Below are positions 10,601 to 18,317 of a stretch of DNA of 35,184 bases, piece by piece (positions within the stretch are counted from its first letter, which is position 1; each line of letters starts with the position of its first letter). Made by a program: the position numbers and the translations under genes. A model generated the notes under the pieces. It was not told the origin of the DNA and searched no databases. It saw nothing but the letters and a program-made list of their open reading frames with translations. Source of the stretch: an uncultured Francisellaceae bacterium (GTDB lineage Bacteria > Pseudomonadota > Gammaproteobacteria > UBA6186 > Azoamicaceae); assembly GCA_945956915.1 (NCBI GenBank), contig CAMFJH010000021.1, positions 1 through 35,184 on the forward strand, read 5' to 3'.

Positions 10601-11860
10601 ATTGCAGACGAGCATGGCCGTGAGTGGGAAAAATATAAATTGCCTTACGGTGCAAACTTATCGGTTGCAGAAGGCGATCAAGTACAAGCAGGCCAAACAG
10701 TAGCCACATGGGATCCGCATAACCATCCCGTGGTAACAGAAGTAGCCGGTACTATCTCTTATGTAGATTTAATCGATGGTATTACGATGCGTCGTCAAAC
10801 AGATGAAATCACAGGCTTAACCAGTACAGTAGTAACCGATCCTAAACATCGCGGTAGCGGTGGACGTGATTTACGTCCGATGGTGAAATTGGTTGATCAA
10901 TCTGGGAATGATTTGTGTTTAGCGGGAACAAGCTTACCAGCGCATTACTTCTTAAACGCAGATTCTATTATTAACGTAATGGATGGTGCAGAAGTTGGCG
11001 TGGGTGATGTTATTGCGCGTATTCCTCAAGAAACCTCAAAAACTCGCGATATTACCGGTGGTTTACCACGAGTAGCGGATTTATTTGAAGCGCGTAAACC
11101 CAAAGAACCCGAAATTCTTGCAGAAATCTCAGGTGTGGTAAGCTTTGGTAAAGAAACCAAAGGTAAGCGTCGTTTAATGATTATGCCTAATGAAGGCGAA
11201 GCGCATGAAGAATTAATTCCTAAATGGAGACATGTAGGGGTATTTGAAGGCGAACATGTTGAACGAGGTGAAGTCATTGCCGATGGTGCGCCTAACCCAC
11301 ATGAGATATTGCGCTTATTGGGTGTGGATGCTTTAGCCAATTACATTGTGAATGAAGTGCAAGATGTTTACCGTTTACAAGGTGTGAAAATCAACGATAA
11401 ACATATTGAAGTGATTGTGCGTCAAATGTTGCGTAAAGTGATTATCAGTTCACCTGGGGATTCACGTTACCTAAGCGGTGAGCAAATTGATATCTCTGAT
11501 ATCAAGATGGAAAATGAGAAGCTCAGTGCTGCGAATAAGCTAAGCATTACTTATGAGCCAGTACTCTTAGGTATTACCAAAGCTTCTTTGGCAACAGAAT
11601 CCTTTATCTCTGCTGCATCCTTCCAAGAAACCACACGGGTTTTAACAGAAGCTGCTGTCAGTGGTAAAAGAGATGAACTACGCGGCTTGAAAGAAAATGT
11701 AATCGTAGGTCGTTTAATCCCTGCAGGAACAGGATTGGCGTACCATATTCAACGTCGTAAAGAAAATGAATCTTCAACGAAGATTGAGCCTTTAAAGCCC
11801 ATGACTGCAACTGATGTAGAACAGGCATTGGGTGAGGCGCTTAATTCAACAGGAACCTAG
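7628..11860 (+). CDS. rpoC: DNA-directed RNA polymerase beta' subunit
   Basis: RpoC carries the catalytic magnesium site. The 1410-residue product matches E. coli in length, so the large insertion in the trigger loop of gammaproteobacteria is presumably retained. The absolutely conserved [12 protein letters not shown] motif is at residues 462-473, with D464, D466 and D468 as metal ligands. The N-terminal zinc ribbon (CLCGKYK then CEKCG) and the second zinc site ([11 protein letters not shown]) are complete. ATG at 7628 lies 7 bases after GGAGA and 17 bases after the rpoB stop. The gene ends at a clear terminator, not at rpsL. Confidence 0.98.
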   Translation: MAIMARDILSLLRQQGQGSEFNSVLVGLASSDTMRARSYGEVKKPETINYRTFKPERDGLFCGKIFGPVKDYECLCGKYKRLKYRGTICEKCGVEIALAKVRRERMGHIELASPVAHIWFLKSLPSRIGLLLDMTLRDIERVLYFEAYVVVEPGMTPFEKGQLLSEEAYQEAVEQHGTEFTAKMGAEAVQDLLKQLDLKVESDRIREELPATNSETRAKKLAKRLKLMESFMDSGNKPEWMILNVLPVLPPDLRPLVPLDGGRFATSDLNDLYRRVINRNNRLKRLIELGAPDIIIRNEKRMLQEAVDALFDNGRRGRAISGSNKRPLKSLADMIKGKQGRFRQNLLGKRVDYSGRSVIVVGPTLRLHQCGLPKKMALELFKPFIFSKLEFRGLATTIKAAKKMVEREGPEVWDILEEVIREHPVLLNRAPTLHRLGIQAFEPLLIEGKAIQLHPLVCAAYNADFDGDQMAVHVPLTIEAQMEARVLMMSTNNILSPASGEPIIVPSQDVVLGLYYMTRECVNVLGEGSIFANVAEVHRAFENGVVHIHAKIKVRIENDRLGADVVADEEKDKGYRVVDTTVGRALLSEILPEGLPFSAANQVMTKKVISALINTCYRKVGLKASVILADQLMYMGFAYASRSGISIGINDLVIPDSKGQIIAEAEEEVKEIGMQYASGLVTQGERYNKVIDIWSRTNDQVAKAMMSALATEEVVNAKGETFNQESFNAIYMMADSGARGSAAQMRQLAGMRGLMAKPDGSIIETPIRANFREGLNVLEYFISTHGARKGLADTALKTANSGYLTRRLVDVAQDVVVTEQDCGTSYGLTMTPLIEGGDVVEPLRERVLGRVVAADILEPKTDKIFIPVGTLLDEALVDQLETKGIDQVKVRSAITCETRFGICAKCYGRDLACGDLVNEGEAVGVIAAQSIGEPGTQLTMRTFHIGGAASRATAANSVQVKSNGRVRLHNLKLVKHAKGYQVAVSRSGELTIADEHGREWEKYKLPYGANLSVAEGDQVQAGQTVATWDPHNHPVVTEVAGTISYVDLIDGITMRRQTDEITGLTSTVVTDPKHRGSGGRDLRPMVKLVDQSGNDLCLAGTSLPAHYFLNADSIINVMDGAEVGVGDVIARIPQETSKTRDITGGLPRVADLFEARKPKEPEILAEISGVVSFGKETKGKRRLMIMPNEGEAHEELIPKWRHVGVFEGEHVERGEVIADGAPNPHEILRLLGVDALANYIVNEVQDVYRLQGVKINDKHIEVIVRQMLRKVIISSPGDSRYLSGEQIDISDIKMENEKLSAANKLSITYEPVLLGITKASLATESFISAASFQETTRVLTEAAVSGKRDELRGLKENVIVGRLIPAGTGLAYHIQRRKENESSTKIEPLKPMTATDVEQALGEALNSTGT

Positions 11861-11898
11861 TACCATGTTTGAACATTGTCGATCATGATAATCGTAAA

Positions 11899-11932
11899 GG
11901 GAGGGCAAAAATGCCTTCCCTTTTTTGTTTTT
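11899..11932 (+). terminator. Rho-independent terminator after rpoC
   Basis: A 9-bp stem GGGAGGGCA/TGCCTTCCC (one G-U pair) with an AAAA loop is followed at once by TTTTTTGTTTTT. It lies 38 bases after the rpoC stop and closes the secE-to-rpoC block. Confidence 0.92.
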
Positions 11933-11961
11933 AGTCTTGCTAAAAAGAAGTAGGAGTGCAT

Positions 11962-13167
11962 ATGTTAAAGAAAGTTAAAAAATTTAAGTTACCCAAAATT
12001 AATTTATCTGTACAATTGATATTAATCTTTGCAGTGGCAATTTTCTTTGGCCCCTCTATAAGTCCTGAAATTAAATCTTTTTTCTATGCACTCAGTTTAA
12101 GCATTAAAGAAATGTTACTCTTCCTGTTACCGTTTATCATGTTTATCTGTTTATTTTACAGTATGGTCACCAATCAGGGTAAAGCATTACAATTTGTTAT
12201 CATTTTATTTTTATCGGTATGTTGCTCTAATTTTATATCAACTATCAGTGCTTATGGTGCGGGCATGATTAGTTTGCCTTATGTATCAGTAACCCATGAT
12301 CAGATGAGCGCAGCTGTAGAGCTAGTGCCTGCTTGGCAATTTCAATGTTCAACGGGCATAAAAGTTGAAATGGCTTTAGTTGCAGGCTTAATTTTAGGCA
12401 TTTTTTGTTCATTTTATCATTGGCCCTCAGTCTTAAAACTTGCGAAAACCGCTAATCATTGGGTGACTTTATTTTTAAATAAATTATTCATCCCCTTGTT
12501 GCCCTTATTTGCTTTAGGGTTCATCCTAAAAATGGAACATGAGGGTATGTTAAGTTCTGTAGTAACAACATACGCACCTATTATTGGTATTGTATTACTG
12601 GCTAATATTATTTACATGCTAATCATGTTTGGAATTGCAGCAGGTTTTAAACCCACTTTATGGGTACGCTATATCAGAAATTCCCTACCAGCAGGGATGT
12701 TAGCTTTTAGTACCATGTCTAGTTTGGCAACAATGCCTGTTACCATGAATGTGGCAGAAAAAAATACCCATGATGAACACATGGCCAGAGCAATAATTCC
12801 TGCCACCGTGAATATTCATGGTATTGGAAATAATATCACAACACCTATTTTAGCAATGTCCATTTTAATTGCTTTTGGTGCAACTTTACCTTCTTTTTCG
12901 AATTATTTGATTTTTACCTTCTACTTTATGATGGTCCAATTTGCTATTCCTGGTGTACCCTGCGGTAGTATTTTAGTCATGACCCCCTTGTTTGAAGGCT
13001 ATTTTGGATTTACCCCAGAAATGTCTGCTTTTATAACCGCTATCTTTATTTTATTTGATCCCATTGTAACAGCAGGAAATGTCTTGGGTAATAGTGCATT
13101 GGCTATCATGTTAACCAAAATACTCAAATGGTTTTCAGGGCCTAAAAAGGATCATGCGCCACATTAA
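11962..13167 (+). CDS. Divergent dicarboxylate/amino acid:cation symporter (SDF family)
   Basis: A 401-residue polytopic inner-membrane protein of the GltP/DctA/SstT type. Hydrophobic segments run the length of the protein. The hairpin signature appears as FSTMSSLATMPVT (S253-T261), the transmembrane 7 motif as NIHGIGN (from N284) and the transmembrane 8 motif as FDPIVTAGNVLGN (D366-N377). Against GltPh, the sodium ligand D312 is H286, the substrate arginine R397 is V369 and the sodium ligand D405 is N377, while D394, T398 and N401 are kept. The substrate is therefore unlikely to be an acidic amino acid and coupling may not use sodium in the standard way. ATG at 11962 follows AGGAG by 5 bases. 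Confidence 0.85.
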   Translation: MLKKVKKFKLPKINLSVQLILIFAVAIFFGPSISPEIKSFFYALSLSIKEMLLFLLPFIMFICLFYSMVTNQGKALQFVIILFLSVCCSNFISTISAYGAGMISLPYVSVTHDQMSAAVELVPAWQFQCSTGIKVEMALVAGLILGIFCSFYHWPSVLKLAKTANHWVTLFLNKLFIPLLPLFALGFILKMEHEGMLSSVVTTYAPIIGIVLLANIIYMLIMFGIAAGFKPTLWVRYIRNSLPAGMLAFSTMSSLATMPVTMNVAEKNTHDEHMARAIIPATVNIHGIGNNITTPILAMSILIAFGATLPSFSNYLIFTFYFMMVQFAIPGVPCGSILVMTPLFEGYFGFTPEMSAFITAIFILFDPIVTAGNVLGNSALAIMLTKILKWFSGPKKDHAPH

Positions 13168-13173
13168 ATGGGC

Positions 13174-13264
13174 GGGTTAAAAATCCCCCCGCCACCTGTG
13201 GTGTCGACCCCCTTTTGAAAAAGTGGGTAATGTGCATTTCTGTTGCGCTTCGCTTACAGAAATG
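13174..13264 (+). repeat. Dispersed 91-bp repeat, copy 1 (forward)
   Basis: The copy starts 6 bases after the symporter stop codon. It contains three successive foldable parts: CACC/GGTG around TGT, CCCCCTTTT pairing with AAAAGTGGG, and ATTTCTGT pairing with ACAGAAAT around a 12-base loop TGCGCTTCGCTT. It matches the inverted copy at 14112-14202 at all but one position and is clearly related to 31672-31760. Beyond the shared part, GGGTAA and TTACCC extend the last hairpin to about 13278. It may serve as a transcript end for the symporter gene. Confidence 0.92.
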
Positions 13265-13410
13265 CGCTGCATTTACCCAAAAATCTTAGCTTATAGGCTG
13301 AATGATGAGTTCTAGTCACATTGGCAAAGGTACCCCAACAGAGTCATTTAAATGTTGTTTGACAAATCAAATCTTAAGTGGTTTAATAACTAATTAAGGA
13401 GAAAATGTAA

Positions 13411-13791
13411 ATGGATAATATGGATAAAGAAAAAATCAAAAACTTAGGGAAAGAGAGTTTTACTAAAGAATATATAGATGAAATTGAAAAAAAATTTGGT
13501 ATCGAGTATTTGTTCTTGAATAGAAATCTAAAATTTCAAAAATACAGGATATCTAAAAAAGATAAATTTGATATATGTTTAAAGTATGGCCGAAAAATAG
13601 ATCAAAATATATCTGATCAAGATATAGATAATATAATTTTTGAAGTAATCAAAGAACTTCCATTAGAAAAGCAATCTAACTTCTATTATTATGATCTTTT
13701 ATCTCGACAACAACAATTACTTACCTCCCAACGAACTTCAAAAGCAGCTAAGGACGAACGTCGAAAGCAGTCAAGGAGGAACGGAGCGTAG
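13411..13791 (+). CDS. Unknown 126-residue lysine-rich protein in repeat-bounded island
   Basis: The product is not recognised. It is rich in K, E, I, N and D, predicted mostly helical, with no signal peptide, membrane span or known catalytic motif. ATG at 13411 has a good AAGGAG site 9 bases upstream. The last 10 or so codons (RRKQSRRNGA) run into the hairpin repeat at 13766-13810, and the stop TAG lies in that repeat's loop. The native C-terminus may therefore have been replaced when the repeat arrived. The gene lies between two inverted copies of the 91-bp repeat and is more AT-rich than its neighbours, so transfer or decay is possible. Confidence 0.55.
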   Translation: MDNMDKEKIKNLGKESFTKEYIDEIEKKFGIEYLFLNRNLKFQKYRISKKDKFDICLKYGRKIDQNISDQDIDNIIFEVIKELPLEKQSNFYYYDLLSRQQQLLTSQRTSKAAKDERRKQSRRNGA

Positions 13792-13810
13792 CGAGTAGTC
13801 CTTGACTGCT
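13766..13810. repeat. Hairpin repeat with 12-bp stem and AGCG-rich loop
   Basis: A perfect 12-bp inverted repeat, AGCAGTCAAGGA (13766-13777) and TCCTTGACTGCT (13799-13810), encloses a 21-base loop containing GTAGCGAGTAG. The left arm forms the end of the preceding ORF. The loop core recurs in the hairpin at 13837-13869 on an unrelated stem. Confidence 0.85.
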
Positions 13811-13836
13811 GAAGACGAAGTGTATGCTTGTGGCTA

Positions 13837-13869
13837 AGGTTAGATGTAGCGAATAGCGAAATCCAACCT
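13837..13869. repeat. Second hairpin with related AGCG loop
   Basis: AGGTTAGAT pairs with ATCCAACCT (one mismatch) around a loop with GTAGCGAATAG, which differs from the loop core of the 13766 hairpin at one base. The stem sequences of the two hairpins are unrelated. Confidence 0.7.
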
Positions 13870-14111
13870 CTGCAACGTGGCGAGCGCGGGGGATTGGAGC
13901 AGAGCCCCCAAAATCAAAATTAACGCCCGCTAGGGTCATAAAAAGACGTAAGGCGCACTTAGGTGTTGCAAGAGCAACACGATTTGTTGGAGGAGGGGTC
14001 TTAGGGGGGCCCTCCTAAACAGAATGCCACAGGCAAAAATTCCCGGCTTTTAGGAGGGCTCTTCTTAAATGTGCGGTTCATAATGCTTGCGTTAAAAAAA
14101 ATCAAAAAATT
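13870..14111. repeat. Palindrome-rich noncoding stretch
   Basis: No gene is visible. Present are GGGGG/CCCCC around ATTGGAGCAGAG near 13888-13909, a 7-bp hairpin GTGTTGC/GCAACAC with loop AAGA (13963-13980), a self-complementary 18-mer beginning TTAGGGGGG (14001-14018) and a degenerate direct copy of it near 14050-14068. GCGCAC near 13954 and GTGCG near 14071 are opposed, which could be worn terminal repeats of a small non-autonomous element. The stretch is much more GC-rich than the ORF before it. Confidence 0.55.
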
Positions 14112-14202
14112 CATTTCTGTAAGCGAAGCGCAACAGAAATGCACATTACCCACTTTTTCAAAAGGGGGTCGACACCAAAGGTGGCGGGGGGATTTTTAAC
14201 CC
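14112..14202 (-). repeat. Dispersed 91-bp repeat, copy 2 (inverted)
   Basis: The reverse complement of 13174-13264 with a single substitution (CCTTTGG for CCTGTGG). Read on the minus strand it starts 6 bases after the stop codon of the DegS-like gene, so it has the same orientation and distance to its upstream gene as copy 1 has to the symporter. Homology stops where the outer pairs of the third hairpin would continue. Confidence 0.92.
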
Positions 14203-14208
14203 CGACCC

Positions 14209-15402
14209 TCACTTTGGCTTTTGTGTTTCTTGCTTGGGTATTTGTTCTTTAGAGACGGATTGGGTGATTTGTTTGCGTTCTGCTAAAGAGACGGTGAAGC
14301 TTAGATATTCTCCGTGTCTAAAAATTTCGACGGTATAGTTTTTACCGGGCACTAAATTAGCGATTTGTTGGAGTGCCATTTTTTCATCTTTAATTGCGAT
14401 GTTTTCAATTTTGGTGATGACATCGCCTGGTAAAATGCCTGCTTTTTGGGCAGGGCTGCCTCGTACTATTGCGCGCACATAGGCGCCATTGCTTTCTTTA
14501 TAATCGATAGAATCCCTAACTTCTTTGCTGAGTCCTTGAAGGTTAACCCCTAAATAGCCTCTGACGATATGTCCTGTTTTAATCAATTGATTCATGACAT
14601 TGATAGCTTGATCGATAGGAATTGCGAAACCAATGCCTTGATTTCCGCCGGATCGAGAATAAATAGCGGTATTGATACCGATTAAACGTCCATGCGCATC
14701 AATTAAAGCGCCACCCGAATTGCCTGGATTGATGGCAGCATCGGTTTGAATTAAATTTTCTAAGATGCCTATTTCAGAGCCTGTTCTTTCCATTGCGCTG
14801 ATAATCCCATGAGTAACGGTTTTATCGAATCCAAAAGGGTTACCAATGGCTAATACAACATCGCCCACTCTAAGTGTTTTAGAAACACCCATTGGAATAA
14901 CCGGTAATTTATCAATTTGAATTTGCAGTACTGCTAAATCTGTTTCTTGATCAACGCCTATAATTTTGGCATCTGCAGTTCGGCCATCGGCTAAAGTAAC
15001 AATAATTCTGTCGGTGTTTTTGATAACATGGTGATTGGTAAGGATATAGCCCTTATCACTGACAATCACACCACTGCCCACACCTGAATGTTGAGGTATT
15101 TCAGGTTGCGTATCGGGTATTTGCCCATAGGGATCCAAACCCAGCAATTGTCTTAAAACGGGATCATTCAAAAGAGGATTTTGTTCTACGGTTGCTTCTT
15201 TGGTGGTTTTGATACTCACCACAGCCGGTGCTGCTAAAGCAACAGCGTCTGCATAGGAAATAGGTCCGCTTGGAATTACGCTAACAGCAGCTGCAGGCGG
15301 TGTAATAGAATCTGCAGCCTGGGCACCCGGATAAGATAGAAGAAGGCTGCAAACAACAATTAAAAGTTTATTGGCTGACTTTATTTGTCTTAAGCTTTTC
15401 AT
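14209..15402 (-). CDS. DegS/AlgW-like periplasmic serine protease (HtrA family, one PDZ)
   Basis: A 397-residue trypsin-like protease. Residues about 10-30 form a hydrophobic signal or membrane anchor. The catalytic triad is H125 (TNHHV), D155 (ETDLAVL) and S229 (NPGNSGGAL). A single PDZ domain spans roughly residues 275-370, followed by a short polar tail. One PDZ and an N-terminal anchor favour DegS/AlgW, which senses misfolded outer-membrane proteins and starts cleavage of the anti-sigma factor in the sigma-E pathway, over two-PDZ DegP. ATG at 15402 has AGG 8 bases upstream. Whether it is anchored or released is not certain. Confidence 0.9.
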   Translation of the reverse strand: MKSLRQIKSANKLLIVVCSLLLSYPGAQAADSITPPAAAVSVIPSGPISYADAVALAAPAVVSIKTTKEATVEQNPLLNDPVLRQLLGLDPYGQIPDTQPEIPQHSGVGSGVIVSDKGYILTNHHVIKNTDRIIVTLADGRTADAKIIGVDQETDLAVLQIQIDKLPVIPMGVSKTLRVGDVVLAIGNPFGFDKTVTHGIISAMERTGSEIGILENLIQTDAAINPGNSGGALIDAHGRLIGINTAIYSRSGGNQGIGFAIPIDQAINVMNQLIKTGHIVRGYLGVNLQGLSKEVRDSIDYKESNGAYVRAIVRGSPAQKAGILPGDVITKIENIAIKDEKMALQQIANLVPGKNYTVEIFRHGEYLSFTVSLAERKQITQSVSKEQIPKQETQKPK

Positions 15403-15545
15403 ATTACTAACCTCATAACATTAGAATCTGTATCTGAGTTAAAAATCCATTTTATAATATTTTTTAGAATATATAAATACTAAAACTGTCCTATACTTTT
15501 TTAAGTACAGTCATTGAATTTAACACAAAAAAGTGGAGACGACGT

Positions 15546-15743
15546 ATGAATAAAGATATTATTAAAGGTAAGTGGGATCAGCTCAAAGGTAAGGCAAAAA
15601 CCCAATGGGGTAAATTAACAGATGATGATCTAATCAAAATTTCAGGCGATTATGATCAATTATCAGGAAAGTTACAAGAGCGATACGGTTATAAAAAAGA
15701 TCAAGCAGACAAAGAAATCGATAAATTTTTTGAAGATGATTAA
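15546..15743 (+). CDS. CsbD-like stress response protein
   Basis: A 65-residue soluble charged protein matching the CsbD/YjbJ family: it starts MNKDIIKGKWDQLKGKAK, then has QWGKLTDDDL, GDYDQLSGKLQERYGY and a C-terminal acidic helix. Family members are abundant under general stress but have no defined biochemical role. ATG at 15546 follows GTGGAGA. It is transcribed divergently from the DegS-like gene and precedes the FecR-domain gene on the same strand. Confidence 0.9.
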   Translation: MNKDIIKGKWDQLKGKAKTQWGKLTDDDLIKISGDYDQLSGKLQERYGYKKDQADKEIDKFFEDD

Positions 15744-15808
15744 AATTAAGTTTATATATAATTACAATTGTATGGTTCTCTGGATGGAGTGAATGAAACA
15801 AATATCCC

Positions 15809-15845
15809 CGGTATCGGGCTTCAAGGATTAGAGGCTCGGTATCGG
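15809..15845 (+). repeat. Short direct repeat CGGTATCGG in 222-bp gap
   Basis: The 222-base gap between the CsbD-like and FecR genes has the 9-mer CGGTATCGG at 15809-15817 and 15837-15845, 28 bases apart. The first sits inside the palindrome CCCGGTATCGGG. Two copies at about 2.7 helical turns could be an operator for a DNA-binding protein, but this is speculative. The gap also contains a promoter at 15891-15918. Confidence 0.4.
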
Positions 15846-15890
15846 AGGAATATCAGAACCAGCAAATTTTGAGTGGCTAAAGCCGAATTC

Positions 15891-15918
15891 TTGACATTAA
15901 TAGTAGACGAACTACAAT
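15891..15918 (+). promoter_or_regulatory. Sigma-70-type promoter for the FecR-domain gene
   Basis: A perfect -35 TTGACA (15891-15896), a 16-base spacer and a -10 TACAAT (15913-15918) sit 48 bases before the ATG at 15966. Its position argues that translation starts at 15966 and not at the in-frame site at 15873, which lies upstream of the predicted transcript start. Confidence 0.7.
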
Positions 15919-15965
15919 TAAGCTGTACTATTTATAGCATTACTCTGAATTGGAGGAAGGTCATA

Positions 15966-17972
15966 ATGAGAATCATAAATGCACGCAGGATCTGGGGTTG
16001 TTGCTTACTGCTTAGCATCATGGCATTTTTATTATACTCCACTCTTTTACATGCGAGCCCTCCTACACGTGTTGCTCGCTTAAGTTCCATAAATGGTTCA
16101 GTGAGTTTTTTAGCGGCGGGTTTAGAGGGTTGGGTGAGTGCATCCATAAATCGGCCATTAAGTACCTGGGATAGATTGTGGATAGATAAAAGTTCTACCG
16201 CAAAATTACAATTGGGTACAGCTTCTCTTTGTGTAGGGGAAAATACGAGTTTAACAATATTAAATTTAGATGATAATACAGCTCAATTTCAAATAACCGA
16301 AGGTAGACTTGATTTAAATGTATACAAAATTGCTCCCAAACAAGATTATGAAATTGATACACCGAATCTTGCATTTGTAATACAAAAACCAGGTAATTAT
16401 AGAATAGATATAGATGCAGAAGGTAATGCATCTATTTCAGTATATAACGGAGAAGCAAAGGTAATAGGGGAACAAATTAACTATTCTATGATAGAAAATC
16501 AAGCATTAAAATTTATGGGAAATGATTTAAATCATCCCCAAACTTTGGAATTAAAAAAAGACGAATTAGATTTAGCCTGTTTTGCACCCAAGCCTGAAAG
16601 TTCGCGTTATGTTTCGAATGAAATGATTGGTTGTGAGGATTTAGAGGAACATGGAGAATGGATTTCCACTGATTTGTATGGTCAAGTGTGGGTACCTGCG
16701 GGTGTGGGTGTTGACTGGGTGCCTTATGGGGCAGGGGAATGGGTTTGGATTGATCCTTGGGGATGGACGTGGATTGATGGTCAACCTTGGGGATTTGCGC
16801 CTTTCCATTATGGTCGATGGGCGTTTTTGGATTCCCACTGGGTGTGGATACCAGGTCCTAGTGCTGCACTCCCTGTTTATGCACCTGCTTTAGTAGAATT
16901 TGTGAATTTAGAAAGTGAAATCGCGTGGTTCCCATTGGGATACAATGAAATTTATGTGCCACCATATTTTGTCACTAAGAATTATTTTATGAATATTAAT
17001 ATTAGCAATACCGCGATACTCAATAAACAAATTGCGAATTTTTATAATAATAAAAAATTCAACCCAAGCTATGTGAATATGAAAATACCCAAAGCTGTGA
17101 CTGCAATCTCGCATGCAGCGTTTGTTAATGGGGAATCCGTTTTAAAACATGCTAAAAAAATAGACAGTGCAGCCATTACAAATGCTAAAGTTTCGTCTTC
17201 ACCTGCTGTAACGCCGGTATTAAAAAGTGTTACGGGGGGAGCAAAAACGGTCGATACAATACCACCTGCCGCTGTTTTTAATAAAACGGTTATCTCTAAA
17301 CGATCTCCTGCGGTAGAGCCTATTCCTTTCAATGAAAAAATAGGATTATTAAAAGAGAATAAAGGCACACCCTTAACACAGGATCAATTAAAAACCTTGA
17401 AATCACCTAAGGCCACTGAAAGCATAAAAGTCATTGATCCTAAAAATCCAAAAGCGACTGAAGGAGATAAAACAAGAAAACCTAAATCTTCTACAAGACC
17501 GATAGCCCCAGCAAGCAATATTAAAAATCCAGTCATACAGGAAACCCAAGGCAAGGCTACACAAGAAGCACAGGATAAAGCAACCAAAGAAGAACAAGCT
17601 AAGGTTTCTGAAGCTGCTCGCATAAAAGCCGCTCGAGAAGCACAACGCGAACGTGCGAAGGCAGCTTCTATTGCTGCAGAAGCTGCAAAACAACAAGCAG
17701 ACGAAGCAGCCAAGCATCGAGCGCAAGAGTCCAGTGAAGCGGCTAAAATGAAGGCGCAAGAAGAAACAAAAGCCAAAGCTATCCAAGAGCAGCACAGAGC
17801 AAATGAAGCTGCTAAGCAAAAAGCCTTACAAGAATCACAACGTCATTCAATAGAACTTGAAAGAGCACGTGCTTCGGAAGCAGTGAAACAAAGAGCTGCT
17901 GAATCGGCAAAAGCGCGTGCAGCGCAAGAAGCTCAAAGCCGAGCATCCGAAGCTGCAAAATCCAGGCAGTAA
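15966..17972 (+). CDS. Secreted FecR-domain / tryptophan-glycine-rich protein with coiled-coil tail
   Basis: A 668-residue protein. Residues 1-32 are a signal peptide ending near LLHAS. Residues about 35-150 resemble a FecR-type domain (VARLSSINGSVSF, then DRLWIDKSSTAKLQLG). Residues about 229-300 form a tryptophan-rich block with WVPYGAGEWVWIDPWGWTW and FHYGRWAFLDSHWVWIPG, the pattern of the DUF6600 family. After a linker, residues about 519-668 are an Ala/Lys/Glu/Gln coiled coil resembling TolA. It probably acts in the periplasm or at the surface; no biochemical function is known to me. ATG at 15966 follows GGAGGAAGG and a good promoter. The antisense frames over the tail are composition artefacts. 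Confidence 0.85.
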   Translation: MRIINARRIWGCCLLLSIMAFLLYSTLLHASPPTRVARLSSINGSVSFLAAGLEGWVSASINRPLSTWDRLWIDKSSTAKLQLGTASLCVGENTSLTILNLDDNTAQFQITEGRLDLNVYKIAPKQDYEIDTPNLAFVIQKPGNYRIDIDAEGNASISVYNGEAKVIGEQINYSMIENQALKFMGNDLNHPQTLELKKDELDLACFAPKPESSRYVSNEMIGCEDLEEHGEWISTDLYGQVWVPAGVGVDWVPYGAGEWVWIDPWGWTWIDGQPWGFAPFHYGRWAFLDSHWVWIPGPSAALPVYAPALVEFVNLESEIAWFPLGYNEIYVPPYFVTKNYFMNINISNTAILNKQIANFYNNKKFNPSYVNMKIPKAVTAISHAAFVNGESVLKHAKKIDSAAITNAKVSSSPAVTPVLKSVTGGAKTVDTIPPAAVFNKTVISKRSPAVEPIPFNEKIGLLKENKGTPLTQDQLKTLKSPKATESIKVIDPKNPKATEGDKTRKPKSSTRPIAPASNIKNPVIQETQGKATQEAQDKATKEEQAKVSEAARIKAAREAQRERAKAASIAAEAAKQQADEAAKHRAQESSEAAKMKAQEETKAKAIQEQHRANEAAKQKALQESQRHSIELERARASEAVKQRAAESAKARAAQEAQSRASEAAKSRQ

Positions 17973-18071
17973 TACAAAATAGAGTGATACAAGAGGCACC
18001 CTCTAGGGTATTAGAAAAGGGTGAGAAGAAGTAAAGTAAAATGGTAGGGTAGAATCGTAAAGGAGAAATAT

Positions 18072-18251
18072 ATGTTATCTTGGGTATTAACGTTTTTAGT
18101 AGTGGCATTAATTGCCGGCCTTCTTGGATTTACAGGTGTTGCTCAAACAGCAGCTGGTATAGCAAGAATTATTTTCTTTGTCTTTCTTGTTTTATTTTTG
18201 GTGGCTTTGGTGGTTCATTTGTTTGGCGGTGGTGCACCTCCCGTTCTATAA
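18072..18251 (+). CDS. Small DUF1328-type membrane protein
   Basis: A 59-residue protein starting [20 protein letters not shown], then [19 protein letters not shown] and ending GGGAPPVL. Two hydrophobic helices with the small-residue loop [13 protein letters not shown] match the DUF1328 (YtjA) family of inner-membrane proteins of unknown role. ATG at 18072 follows AAAGGAG by about 7 bases. It lies 99 bases after the FecR gene on the same strand. Confidence 0.9.
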   Translation: MLSWVLTFLVVALIAGLLGFTGVAQTAAGIARIIFFVFLVLFLVALVVHLFGGGAPPVL

Positions 18252-18262
18252 TTCATCAATTA

Positions 18263-18285
18263 CGGTGGGGTCTTTGGCTCCACCG
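18263..18285 (+). terminator. Weak hairpin after the DUF1328 gene
   Basis: CGGTGG (18263-18268) pairs with CCACCG (18280-18285), 12 bases after the stop. No clear T run follows, so termination strength is doubtful. It lies in the convergent gap with the FMN reductase gene. Confidence 0.35.
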
Positions 18286-18317
18286 CAGTTTATAATTACC
18301 CTTTGATGTTTATTATT

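Noticed and set aside
13174..14202. CRISPR array or insertion sequence in the repeat island
   Set aside because: Repeats are not regularly spaced with unique spacers, no Cas gene is near, and no transposase is encoded between the inverted copies.
15873..15965. Longer start for the FecR-domain protein at 15873
   Set aside because: The frame upstream of 15966 overlaps a strong promoter and would bury the signal peptide behind 31 residues.
17384..17819. Two overlapping minus-strand open frames opposite the FecR protein tail
   Set aside because: They arise from the alanine/lysine-rich repeats on the coding strand and resemble no known protein.
17998..18030. Inverted repeat ACCCT/AGGGT after the FecR gene as a terminator
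   Set aside because: The stem is short and no T run follows.
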